A stretch of DNA of 64,000 nucleotides, from assembly GCF_000260135.1 (NCBI RefSeq), contig NZ_JH651384.1:3580693-3644692 (forward strand), read 5' to 3'. The translations under genes were made by a program, and so were the position numbers. This document shows positions 1-8,062 of this stretch, one piece after another. The notes beneath the pieces were generated by a model. That model saw only the letters and a program-made list of their open reading frames with translations, ran no database searches and had not been told where the DNA came from. Source of the stretch: Thiothrix nivea DSM 5205. Lineage in GTDB: Bacteria > Pseudomonadota > Gammaproteobacteria > Thiotrichales > Thiotrichaceae. Within the stretch, counting starts at the first letter, position 1, and the number at the start of each line of letters is the position of its first letter.

Positions 1-1505
1 CGTTTGCCGACAATTTCCGGAATGTCGGGGTGCAGGAAGGGTTTGAGCTTGCCTTCGCCCTTGCGTGCGCGGATGGTGAAGTGGAAGCGGCTGCCAACGC
101 CCAGGGTGCTTTCTGCCCAGATACGCCCGTCCATCATTTCCACCAGGCGGCGGGAAATGGCCAGCCCCAGACCGGTGCCTTCGCCGCGCCGTGTCAGGGC
201 GTTGTCGGCCTGGCTGAACTGCTCGAAGATGCTTTCCAGCCGCTCTTCCGGGATGCCGGAGCCAGTATCGTTGATCTGGAATTCGAGTTCGTATTCGTCG
301 CCATGATGGCTGCGCGGCATGACAAACACGGTGATTTCACCGCTGTCAGTAAACTTGATGGCGTTGCCGATCAGGTTGGTGAGGATTTGCCGCAGGCGCA
401 CCACGTCGCCCTCGATGAACAGCGGGATGGTGGGGCCGACGGCGTAAGCCAGTTCCAGGTTTTTTTCCAGCGCCTTGGAAGTGAGCAGATTGAGCACGTC
501 TTCGATGCAGGCGCGCAGTTCCAGCGGTTCGTGTTTGAGGTCGAGCTTGCCTGCTTCGATCTTGGAAAAGTCCAGCACGTCGTTGATGACGGTCAGCAGG
601 TGTTCGCCGCTGAGGTGGATGCTTTCGACAAATTCAAGCTGTTTCTTGTTCATGGGCGTGTTCATCAGCAGGCGGGTCATGCCGATGACGCCATTCATGG
701 GGGTGCGGATTTCGTGGCTCATGGTGGCGAGGAAACGCGCCTTGGTTTTCACCGCGTCTTCCGCTACGGCTTGGGCGTGCTGCGCCTTAAGGATCAGTTG
801 CTTGAAGTTGCCGGAGAAGTAGAAACGGCTGACCAGCAGACCCGCAATCAGCAAAGCCGTTACCCACGAAGCGCGTTGCTTGATGGTTTCCAGCCGTGTT
901 GCCATCTGGGCGGTGCTGTTGCTGGTGGCGTCGATGGAGTGCTGGATGGTGCTGACAACTTGCTGCGCGGCTGCGTCGTCCAGTGACTCCAGGGTTTCCA
1001 TCAGTTCGCGGGCGTCACGGGCAGTGTCATGGGCATCGCGCGCCAGTTGCTGCCAGTGCCCGGGTGACAGGGTGTCCAGTTCATCGGCAAGTCCGGCCAT
1101 GATGCCGGTCAGTTCTTCCAGTTGTTCCCTGAGTGCTTCACCCGCGTTGGCAGGCCAGACGGCTGTCAGGTTTTGGTATTCTGCCAGCAGTTCGGTGGAT
1201 AATTCGTGCAGGTGGGGTAGTTGTTCCCGGTCACTGTTGGGGTTGTTGGCAAATTTGAAAAAGGCTTCGTCCAGGAGGTCGTAGGCTTCACGCTGGGCAT
1301 CAATCCGCGTTTCCAGCTCGATTTGCTGAAGGAAAGAGGCTTTGGCGTCCTGTAACGCTGCGGTAGCTTCTTGCTGGTGTTGCCGCGCCTTGCTGGAAAC
1401 GTCACTGAGGCTGAACCATAACAGCATGGCAATCACCCCCAGCATGATGCTCAGCAGGGCGGCGTCAATCAGTTGCAGCCAGCGCAGGTTGGTAAAAATA
1501 CGCAT
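1..1505 (-). CDS. Membrane sensor histidine kinase, hybrid type likely (3' end beyond window)
   Basis: The frame is open from the ATG at 1505 to the window edge, so about 500 residues are seen and the C-terminus is missing. It has an N-terminal membrane segment (about residues 10-33), a long helical periplasmic region rich in Glu, Gln and Ala, a second membrane segment near residues 208-220, then a HisKA dimerisation domain with the phospho-acceptor box ATMSHEIRTPMNG near residue 261. A complete HATPase domain follows (N box NLIGNAIKFTDSGEI, G1 NDTGSGIP, G2 GTGLGLAIS). This arrangement is typical of BarA/TorS-like hybrid kinases, which usually continue into receiver and Hpt domains; that part is not visible. 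It starts 15 bases after the stop of the haem-binding protein at 1521-2366, so the two are probably co-transcribed, and a redox or substrate sensing role is inference. Confidence 0.88.
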   Translation of the reverse strand, partial: MRIFTNLRWLQLIDAALLSIMLGVIAMLLWFSLSDVSSKARQHQQEATAALQDAKASFLQQIELETRIDAQREAYDLLDEAFFKFANNPNSDREQLPHLHELSTELLAEYQNLTAVWPANAGEALREQLEELTGIMAGLADELDTLSPGHWQQLARDAHDTARDARELMETLESLDDAAAQQVVSTIQHSIDATSNSTAQMATRLETIKQRASWVTALLIAGLLVSRFYFSGNFKQLILKAQHAQAVAEDAVKTKARFLATMSHEIRTPMNGVIGMTRLLMNTPMNKKQLEFVESIHLSGEHLLTVINDVLDFSKIEAGKLDLKHEPLELRACIEDVLNLLTSKALEKNLELAYAVGPTIPLFIEGDVVRLRQILTNLIGNAIKFTDSGEITVFVMPRSHHGDEYELEFQINDTGSGIPEERLESIFEQFSQADNALTRRGEGTGLGLAISRRLVEMMDGRIWAESTLGVGSRFHFTIRARKGEGKLKPFLHPDIPEIVGK

Positions 1506-1520
1506 GTCGGTAGGGCGTGC

Positions 1521-2366
1521 CTAGAATTTGAAAAGAAGCGTGCCGGAGGTGAAGTGGCGCTCATTGTCATCATGGTCAAATACCGCAATGGCTGCCTTGA
1601 TGCTGGAACCCTGGATCAGTTTGGCGTCGTCGGCGTACTGCGTGTCCAGCTTGCGGCTTTGTTCCAGATGCCATTTGCCGTCTTTCCAGATGCCTTTGGC
1701 CTTGACATCATCCATGCTGGCTTGCATGACCGCCCGGGGCAGGTATTTGGGCATCAGATCCTGCTGCTTCTTGAAATAGCGCTTGGTTTCATACGGCTCT
1801 TCGCCCGCGTCGCTGGGGCGCTGGATGTAGAGGCTGGAGCCATCCGGCAGTTCGGCCTTGTAGGATTCCTGCATCGGTTGCTTGCTGATGATGGTCATCT
1901 TGTCGTGGGCAATGCCAATCGGGTTGGTGCGGCCTGCTTTCCAGTTCCACATGTCGGCCTTGAATTCCTTGCCGGAAAACCAGTTGGCGTCGTAATCGCC
2001 TTCCATAGCCCACTCAATGGCGAAACGGTCTTCGCGTTGCGGGCCTTCCACGTATTTCTGCTGGGCTTCATCCCATACGTGCGGTTTGTGCTGGGTATCT
2101 TCCGTGCTGTCGTCCCATTCGCTGTAGAGGAACACTTCGTCACCGAATATACCGGCTTTCAGGAATACGGTTTTGGTTTGTTCCGGATGGTTCAGGTAAG
2201 TAAGGGGGATGTCGACGCCTGCGACATCCCTCCAGTCATCCGCTGAACCGTCAATTTGCGGGGCGGCCTTGAGTTTACCGACAGTGATGGTTTGCATGTC
2301 AGCGTGGGCGGAAAGCGGTAGCCCACAGCAAAGGGTGATGGCTATTCCTGGCAGGTAGCGTGTCAT
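1521..2366 (-). CDS. Exported ethylbenzene dehydrogenase-type haem-binding protein
   Basis: This 281-residue protein begins with a signal peptide ending near LSAHA, so it is exported to the periplasm. The mature part resembles the EB_dh domain (the gamma-subunit fold of DMSO-reductase type II enzymes, which binds a b-type haem): it shows the early ID-G-ADDW motif, a central EWDDSTEDT strand, and the characteristic GREDRFAIEW-like and MWNWKAGRTNP segments. In characterised relatives the haem passes electrons from a molybdenum enzyme, but no alpha or beta subunit is encoded nearby, so here it may be a free-standing haem protein feeding another oxidoreductase or serving as the ligand-binding partner of the downstream kinase. 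It is the first gene of a two-gene minus-strand unit. Family assignment is from recognised pattern, not from a search. Confidence 0.72.
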   Translation of the reverse strand: MTRYLPGIAITLCCGLPLSAHADMQTITVGKLKAAPQIDGSADDWRDVAGVDIPLTYLNHPEQTKTVFLKAGIFGDEVFLYSEWDDSTEDTQHKPHVWDEAQQKYVEGPQREDRFAIEWAMEGDYDANWFSGKEFKADMWNWKAGRTNPIGIAHDKMTIISKQPMQESYKAELPDGSSLYIQRPSDAGEEPYETKRYFKKQQDLMPKYLPRAVMQASMDDVKAKGIWKDGKWHLEQSRKLDTQYADDAKLIQGSSIKAAIAVFDHDDNERHFTSGTLLFKF

Positions 2367-2544
2367 GCGCTTGTTCCTCGTTAGTATTGTTGTGATTGTC
2401 CAGCAGCGCTTGTGCTTGTTAGTTCTTTGATATTACCATTAGTTAATATTATTGTGAATAAAATCTGGATGCTTGTACCAACCGGATTCTTTACGCCTGA
2501 ACGCATACAAAAAATAAAAGTGACAATCTACACGATCACCTTGC

Positions 2545-3913
2545 TCACATCCCCCAAATACCCAAAGACCTTTCGCCCCGGTTTACTTGCCGCTGCCAGA
2601 TTTTTTCATCCCATGACACATCCGGACGGCGGTCGAAAATAACCAGATGGGCTTCATCCGCGCCGCATTGGTCGGCATAACCAGCCGTTTGTTCCACGCC
2701 TTCGGCAATCGTGCTGTCCAACGATTTGTGCAGGATTTTCAGCTCCAGCACGATGCGTTGCACTTCACCGTAAAAACCTTGCGCCTCATCAAGTGGCCAT
2801 TCGATAAACAGGTCAGGTGCTGTAAGTCAACTCGCGGGGAATGACTTCGCGGTAAATACGGTTGGCAATTTCCATCACCGGAAAACGCCGGATCAGCCCC
2901 AAATCCTCCACATACAACAGATCATCGCTAGGCATGTCGCCCGTTGCCAGCGCGTTACCTGCCAGCAAACGGCTGATGACGGCATGTACCCTCGGCTCAC
3001 GCAGCTTGTCAGCCAATTGGTCAAGGTGCGTGGCGCGTGAATAAATCAGGCGTTCGCGGGCGGCACGGTACTGTTCCAGGGTTATCGGGGTGCTGCGGTC
3101 ACGGGCGGCCTTGTCTTTCCACGTCAGCTCATGCCCCATCGCATTGACGAGCCAGGGCTGGCCGTGCGTGTCTTCCCACAATTCAGGGAAAATGGCAGGG
3201 TCGAAAACCTGCCCGGTTTCAGCGATATGCTGGGCGTACAGTGCTTCCGTTTCTGCCTGACTAAAACTGCCCATGCGCAAGGATTCCGCCTTGATGTTGA
3301 AAGCGCTACCACCGGTAATGATTTCGTTGTGGCTGGTGTGGATGCGGTAATCACGCACATCGCGCACCCCGCACAAGATCACGCTTTGCGCAAACGGTAC
3401 ACCGGGGCGGCCAATGTAACCATCGCGCAACTGGCGCAACAAGGAAATCAGCGTATCCCCCACCAGCGCATCCACTTCATCAATCATCAGCACGATAGGC
3501 TTGTCATTATCCTTCGCCCAACGGCTGAGCAACTCCCGAAATGCACCAAATTCTGCGTGAATTTCCCAGACGGATTCGCGCCACTCACGCAAACGTACAT
3601 CCTTGAGGCGGTTGGCCGCGCCTTCCACCAGGCTGCCAACAATCGCTTTCATGCCACCGGCAACATCGTTGCGCGCCGCTTGCGCGGACTCTACGCCCAT
3701 GTATAGCGCGGTGTATTCCCCTGATTGGTTCAGTACATCCATCATCGCCAGCAATGTTGAGGTTTTCCCGGTCTGGCGGGGCGCGTGCAGTACGAAAGAC
3801 TTCTCTGCCGCAATCAGGTAACGGATTTCTTCCCAATCGAGCCGGGTCATGGGGTCAATGCAGTAATGTTTATCAGGGTGGACGGGGCCTGTCGTGTTGA
3901 AATGTCTGGGCAT
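2545..3913 (-). pseudogene. Broken AAA ATPase with PD-(D/E)XK nuclease tail
   Basis: The 5' part (3913 down to 2813, 366 residues) is a STAND/AAA-like ATPase: Walker A HAPRQTGKTS near residue 45 and Walker B VLMIDEVDAL near residue 144. It ends prematurely after RELTYST. In another frame the sequence continues at once with APDLFIEWPLDEAQGFYGE and then the C-terminal nuclease-like segment IVLELKILHKSL ... HLVIFDRRPD (to 2545). Family members I know carry roughly 80 extra residues between these parts, so an internal deletion with a frameshift near 2813-2820 is the likely cause. The ATPase half could still be made, but the gene is probably decayed. Proteins of this family are common, poorly characterised and often multi-copy; a defence-like role has been proposed but is unproven. 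Confidence 0.7.
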
Positions 3914-3989
3914 AAGGAGCTACCGGGCTTGCGATGCGTACAGTATAGTCGATTCCAGTGCAGCCCCCCAGTCCATCCCCACTCCGAAT

Positions 3990-4260
3990 CCTCCCCATCC
4001 CCAACCCCTTCCCCCGCAAGGATGGCCCATTCCCGATAAAACAGCGGTCTGGCCGCCTTGCTCAAACGACAGCCTTCCGTTTCCCGGTAGTAAAAGCTTT
4101 CCGGGGTCAGCTCCGCCAGCCGGTTGGTGGCAAACAGGTCGACACTGCTACGGAAGATTTCCAGCACATCCAGCGCCAGCCACACGCTGCTCTCCACCAG
4201 CGGGTTGTGCCGTAAATCACCAGCATCTCCAGCAGGTTGATAGAAACTGCAAGTCCCTAA
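3990..4260 (-). pseudogene. Possible relic of a cas1 C-terminal end
   Basis: A minus-strand frame reads VWLALDVLEIFRSSVD, then NRLAELTPESFYYRETEG and CRLSKAARPLFYREWA. This spacing matches the C-terminal helical domain of Cas1 (conserved pattern LALDLxExFRxxVD ... LxxxDFxxxxxGxCRLSxxARxxFxxxW). No upstream Cas1 sequence, no cas2 and no repeat array are visible, and downstream it runs into low-complexity G-rich codons. If the match is right it is a remnant of a lost CRISPR adaptation gene lying in an already decayed patch. The assignment is by eye and tentative; a coincidental frame or another relic is possible. Confidence 0.35.
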
Positions 4261-4399
4261 ATCTGCATCCAGCCAAGTGCCTATAAGGGTTGGGTGCAGG
4301 TGTGGTAGTGCATATTTTCACGCCCTTTAATTCCCGTAGGTGCGGAGGGGGGGTAGTGTGCGGCTCGGGTGCTTAGAAAGGTTCCAGGCGGATGCAAAA

Positions 4400-4418
4400 A
4401 GCCGGGGCTTGCCCGGCT
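4400..4418 (-). terminator. Terminator downstream of yoeB-yefM
   Basis: On the minus strand AGCCGGG and CCCGGCT form a 7-bp GC-rich stem with a short loop, followed directly by five T residues. It lies about 30 bases after the toxin stop codon, the expected place for the end of the toxin-antitoxin transcript. Confidence 0.65.
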
Positions 4419-4450
4419 CTGGTGGTGTGGGTGGTGGGTCAGGCTACGCC

Positions 4451-4708
4451 CTAATAGTGATAACGGCATTGGGCAATATACAGATGGTCACTTTCCACTT
4501 TGTAAACTATCCGGTGTTCTTCGGTAATGCGCCGTGACCAATACCCAGCCCACTGGTGTTTAAGGGGTTCGGGCTTGCCCACGCCTTTAAACGGATTGCG
4601 CTTCATGTCTTTGATCAGGTCATTAACCCGCTTCAGTATTTTTCGGTCGGTTTGCTGCCAGTGCAGGTAATCATCCCTGGCATCATCAGCCCAACATAGC
4701 AGCATCAT
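4451..4708 (-). CDS. yoeB: YoeB/Txe family mRNA interferase toxin
   Basis: The product has 85 residues, the normal size for YoeB. Family members cleave mRNA in the ribosomal A site when freed from their antitoxin. Recognisable features are the N-terminal CWADDARDDYLHWQ, the central NPFKGVGKPEPLK segment, the RRITEEHRIVYKV core with basic catalytic residues, and the conserved C-terminal RYHY, where the His is catalytic. The start overlaps the antitoxin stop by four bases, indicating translational coupling, and the order antitoxin then toxin is canonical. Nothing suggests inactivation. Confidence 0.93.
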   Translation of the reverse strand: MMLLCWADDARDDYLHWQQTDRKILKRVNDLIKDMKRNPFKGVGKPEPLKHQWAGYWSRRITEEHRIVYKVESDHLYIAQCRYHY

Positions 4709-4962
4709 TCCACCTCCACGATGTCATGCACTACGCCCCGCCCTGCTTCCAGTTGGGCAATTGCCCTGTTCAGGCGTTCGGCATTTTTCGGGCTTGCTGC
4801 AAGGTGTGCGGTTTCCACATAAGCGTTGTATTCATCCAGGGAGATCAGCACTGCCGCCGTGCCGTTCTGCCGGGTAATCAGCAGTGGTACACGGTCTTGC
4901 TCCACCTTGTCCAAGGCGCTCGACAAGTTTTTTCTAAAAGCTGAATAACTGATTGCTTCCAT
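4705..4962 (-). CDS. yefM: YefM/Phd family antitoxin
   Basis: This 85-residue protein carries the N-terminal YefM/Phd DNA-binding and dimerisation fold (ISYSAFRKNLSSALDKVEQD ..., then VLISLDEYNAYVET) and an acidic C-terminal tail that in the family wraps around the toxin. It neutralises the YoeB encoded immediately downstream and represses its own operon. A palindrome upstream at 4989-5004 fits as its operator. Intact and presumably functional. Confidence 0.92.
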   Translation of the reverse strand: MEAISYSAFRKNLSSALDKVEQDRVPLLITRQNGTAAVLISLDEYNAYVETAHLAASPKNAERLNRAIAQLEAGRGVVHDIVEVE

Positions 4963-4988
4963 TGTTCACATCCTGATTTTGTTGGCGA

Positions 4989-5004
4989 GTACAAGTTATT
5001 GTAC
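4989..5004. promoter_or_regulatory. Candidate YefM operator palindrome
   Basis: GTACAAGTTATTGTAC is a 6-bp perfect inverted repeat around a 4-base centre, lying 27 bases upstream of the yefM start. E. coli YefM recognises palindromes with a TGTACA core, so this is a good candidate autoregulatory site; binding is inferred. Confidence 0.5.
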
Positions 5005-5174
5005 CCACTTTCAGGCCGTGAATGTGTTCAGGTTTTCTTCTGCTGCATCAGCCTTTCGGTGCTTGCTGTGAATTCAGCATTGTTTGTATCCTCTTGACGG
5101 TGGGTCATGGATACAAACTCTAGTACAAACATTTCGATGGGATGGTATGGCAGGTTATGGGAGGGTGTGACAGC

Positions 5175-5212
5175 AAAAAGCCCTTACAGATTGCGGCCTG
5201 TAAGGGCTTTTT
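5175..5212 (-). terminator. Terminator after tRNA-Ser
   Basis: A perfect inverted repeat AAAAAGCCCTTACAG / CTGTAAGGGCTTTTT surrounds an 8-base loop. Because both ends are A/T runs it can terminate in either direction; its place 33 bases past the tRNA 3' end suggests it terminates the tRNA transcript. Confidence 0.75.
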
Positions 5213-5244
5213 GGGAGTTCATGACACATCATGGAACTGAATAA

Positions 5245-5332
5245 TGGCGGAAAGGAAGGGATTCGAACCCTTGATACGTTGCCGTATACACACTTTCCAG
5301 GCGTGCTCCTTCGACCACTCGGACACCTTTCC
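5245..5332 (-). tRNA. tRNA-Ser (anticodon GGA)
   Basis: The minus strand reads a complete class II tRNA of 88 bases: 7-bp acceptor stem GGAAAGG/CCTTTCC with discriminator G and an encoded CCA, D-loop GTCCGAGTGGTCGAAGGAGC, anticodon loop CTGGAAA within stem CACGC/GTGTG, a long variable arm (TATACGGCAACGTATC) and the T arm GGGTTCGAATCCC. The long variable arm and GGA anticodon identify serine. A terminator follows at 5175-5212. Confidence 0.95.
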
Positions 5333-5504
5333 GCAGTTGCTTTGCCGTGGCAAAAACAAGGGCGCAATCGTAACGCAGGAGCGGTGGCTTGTAAACTGTG
5401 TATCCAGACATTTCTGGCGAGTACATTTGGTCGGGTTGTATTCGACACCTGTAGTCGGGTAGGTTAGGATCGGCAGTGGGGTTTACCATACAAAAATAAT
5501 AGCC

Positions 5505-6560
5505 ATGTCATTTATTCCGAAATTTCAAACATTCATGCGCTGGTGGGGCGAAGGTTTATACGAAAGCCTACCCAATTCGGTGCGCAAACTGTTCCGTGCC
5601 GAATTGCCGCGGCTGGTATTGCAGGTTCGTGATGGCCAACAGGCTGATGCCCTGTGGGTGCAGGATGGTAAGCCACAGCAGCGGGGTAGCCTTTCCTTGC
5701 AGGACGCAAGCCAGCACTTGCCAACACTGTTGCCGGAACAGGCTAGAAACAAGCCCTATCAGGTAGAACTGCGGCTGGGCAAAGGCCAGGTCTTGCACTT
5801 GCAACACTACTTTCCGGAAGCCGTCAGGGAAAACCTGCAACAGGTGGTGGGCTATCAGCTGGATCGCTTGACGCCATTTACGGCGGAAAATGCCTGTTTT
5901 GACGCGCGGGTAGTCCAGCACGAAAGGAACCGCAAGGAGGTGTTGGCGGATATTTATGTGCTGCCCCGACATGTCGTGGAGCGCCTGGAGGGGCAGTTAC
6001 AGGCTCTGGGTGGCAAGGGGATGCAGATCCTGTCCGTCGATGGCGCTCATCCGGATATCAACCTGACCGCTTCCCAGGATGCGCGGCAAGCGCAGGGCTG
6101 GTCGATGATCCCGTTGTATTTCTTTCTGGCGGCACTGGTGCTGTCGTTGCTGGTTCCGCTGGGCTACAAATACCGGCGGCTGGGGCAGGTCGAAACGGCG
6201 CTGGCTGATTTGCGCCAGTCCACGGCGGAGCAACTGGCGGTACGTGACAAGTTGCTGGAAGCCGAAGATGCCCTGAAATTTCTGGAAGACAAGCGTCGGA
6301 CTTCCCCGGTAGCCCTGGATGTGGTGGAAAAGCTTTCTACCGACATCCCCGAGCATACCTGGCTGGAACGCCTGGGCATCCAGGGGGGCAAGCTGGAAAT
6401 CCGCGGCGAATCCGGCAAAGCACTAACCTTGATCGACACCCTGGAAGAAGCGCCGGAGTTCTCGAATGTGCGCTTCAAATCGCCCGTTACCCGCAACAAG
6501 GAAAATGGCCGCGACCGATTCCACATTGAAGCCACCCTGGAGGTTCCCCATGCTGAATGA
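5505..6560 (+). CDS. gspL: Type II secretion inner-membrane platform protein L (GspL/XpsL-like)
   Basis: The 351-residue protein has an N-terminal cytoplasmic part of about 200 residues that looks like a reduced GspL actin-fold domain, one membrane helix near residues 202-221 (PLYFFLAALVLSLLVPLGY), a helical stretch and a C-terminal ferredoxin-like PilN/GspL periplasmic domain (about 265-350). GspL links the secretion ATPase GspE to the pseudopilus in the inner membrane. The next gene, M, starts 11 bases before this stop, and the order L-M-N-D is that of the Xanthomonas xps system. The genes for E, F and the pseudopilins are not in this window, so they must lie elsewhere. Confidence 0.78.
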   Translation: MSFIPKFQTFMRWWGEGLYESLPNSVRKLFRAELPRLVLQVRDGQQADALWVQDGKPQQRGSLSLQDASQHLPTLLPEQARNKPYQVELRLGKGQVLHLQHYFPEAVRENLQQVVGYQLDRLTPFTAENACFDARVVQHERNRKEVLADIYVLPRHVVERLEGQLQALGGKGMQILSVDGAHPDINLTASQDARQAQGWSMIPLYFFLAALVLSLLVPLGYKYRRLGQVETALADLRQSTAEQLAVRDKLLEAEDALKFLEDKRRTSPVALDVVEKLSTDIPEHTWLERLGIQGGKLEIRGESGKALTLIDTLEEAPEFSNVRFKSPVTRNKENGRDRFHIEATLEVPHAE

Positions 6561-7167
6561 AGCCGTGTGGCGGCAACACCAGAAACTGTTGTCATGGGGG
6601 TTACTGGCCTTGTTGCTGGTGGTGGTGGTTTTCCTGTTCATTATCCCGCTGGCGCAAAAATCGCTGGAGTTGAGTGAGCAGATTGACAATGGCTACCAGC
6701 AATTGTCCCGTTTCCGGCAGATGACGGTGGCGACACCGGAATTTATGGCGGAATACGAACGGGTGCGGCAGAACGGGCTGGACAAGCTGTTTTACCCGGC
6801 AGGCATGACGTCTGCCCAGGTAGCCAAGGAATTGCAGAAACACCTGGCCACGGTCATCACCCGCGACAATGGTGTATTGATTAGCTCCGAAGTCATGGAT
6901 GATCAACCGGATGAAGCCGAAGAACAGAATTCCGTGTACCAGCAGGTCATGGTCAAGGCGCTTTTCCAGGGCGACCCGGAATTGTTGCGCGAAGTGTTGC
7001 ACCAGGCATACCGGGCGCGTCCGCTGATTTTCGTGGAAAGCCTGGACATCAAGCCGGTGGAGGGTGATGCAGGTGGCCAGCAACAGCTGGTCAAGGCCGA
7101 AGTACAGATTTCAACCTATTGGCGCGGTGGGGAGGTAAAGAATGATCAACCTGACGAAACTGATTAA
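6550..7167 (+). CDS. gspM: Type II secretion protein M (GspM/XpsM-like)
   Basis: The start chosen is the ATG at 6550, which overlaps the gspL stop and gives a typical GspM N-terminus: a short cytoplasmic tail, one strongly hydrophobic helix (about residues 16-37) and a periplasmic alpha/beta domain, 205 residues in total. GspM pairs with GspL and stabilises it. The frame is open further upstream to 6466, but that extension lies wholly inside gspL and has no family resemblance. The C-terminus overlaps the next start by 26 bases. Confidence 0.8.
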   Translation: MLNEAVWRQHQKLLSWGLLALLLVVVVFLFIIPLAQKSLELSEQIDNGYQQLSRFRQMTVATPEFMAEYERVRQNGLDKLFYPAGMTSAQVAKELQKHLATVITRDNGVLISSEVMDDQPDEAEEQNSVYQQVMVKALFQGDPELLREVLHQAYRARPLIFVESLDIKPVEGDAGGQQQLVKAEVQISTYWRGGEVKNDQPDETD

Positions 7168-7939
7168 CCCACCGATCCAGCCCCTGTTATGGGGCAGTGG
7201 CATGGTCATGCTGGCGCTGGGTACGTGGAGTATCCTCAGCTTGAAAATGCTGGATGAAAATGGTGCGAGCCAGGCCACTGACATCAGCGTGAAAATTCCG
7301 GATGCCAGCGTGCTGGATACGCCTAACCTGAATGCCTACCCACAGATGGTGCAGGCTCCCTTGTTCTGGGAAAGCCGCAAGCTGTTTGTGCCGGAACCGG
7401 TCACGCCGGAACCGCAAATCGTCACGCCGGTTGACACTACCTTGCCGCAAGGCCGCCTGATCGGGATTATTGATGTGGAAGGCAGTCTGTTTGGCATCAT
7501 GGAAAATGCTGCGGGTGGCAGTGTCCGTCTACGGGTAGGGGATTCGTGGGGAGCCTGGAAAGTTACCGGCATTGACCCCGACCGCTTGCTGCTGGAAGTG
7601 GGCAACCAGCGTCAGGATATCCCTTTGGTGGCGGATTTTGCTGCTCCCCAGGAGAATCCGCGGGTGGTGCAAGCGCGGGCAGCAGCAGCCCAACAAAAAG
7701 CCCACCAGCAGGCGCAGCGTCAGCAACAGGCAATGCCTGCTGGCCAAGCGCAACCGTTTGCCAATGCCGTTGCGCCAGCAGCAACAGCAGGTTTGCCGTT
7801 CCCTGCTGATGCGGAAAAGCAGCCGCCAGCACTGTCGGTCAATGAGGCTCTAGAGGCTCGCCAGCGCCTGATGGCGGCGCGCTGGGGAGCCTTGACAGGA
7901 GAAGACGCGGCAGCCGCCCAGCCGCCCACCAGTCAATAA
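7142..7939 (+). CDS. Type II secretion protein N/C (XpsN/GspC-like, homology-region domain)
   Basis: A 265-residue membrane-anchored protein with one helix near residues 14-34, then a GspC homology-region-like beta domain around residues 100-165 (GRLIGIIDVEGSLFGIM ... RVGDSWGAWKVTGI ... RLLLEVG), and a Gln/Ala/Pro-rich tail with no PDZ domain. In xps systems the equivalent XpsN binds the secretin XpsD and the L-M complex, filling the role of GspC. The ATG at 7142 is preceded by GGAGG at good spacing. It sits between M and D. The tail composition suggests a flexible periplasmic spacer. Confidence 0.7.
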   Translation: MINLTKLINPPIQPLLWGSGMVMLALGTWSILSLKMLDENGASQATDISVKIPDASVLDTPNLNAYPQMVQAPLFWESRKLFVPEPVTPEPQIVTPVDTTLPQGRLIGIIDVEGSLFGIMENAAGGSVRLRVGDSWGAWKVTGIDPDRLLLEVGNQRQDIPLVADFAAPQENPRVVQARAAAAQQKAHQQAQRQQQAMPAGQAQPFANAVAPAATAGLPFPADAEKQPPALSVNEALEARQRLMAARWGALTGEDAAAAQPPTSQ

Positions 7940-8062
7940 TTTCAATCTATCCGATGAAGTGCACTTCTTATTATCGTAATAAACTATTACTATGAACCAA
8001 ACGTCTGGTGATTTCTGGTAATCAGGCGGCTAAATAAAAAAAATAAGAAATGGGGTTTGCTT

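Noticed and set aside
30-986. Long open frame on the plus strand at the window start
   Set aside because: It is the antisense shadow of the sensor kinase, whose minus-strand frame carries HisKA and HATPase motifs.
2400-5332. Genomic island integrated at tRNA-Ser
   Set aside because: The decayed genes and toxin-antitoxin pair lie downstream of the tRNA, but I found no second copy of the tRNA 3' end and no integrase gene.
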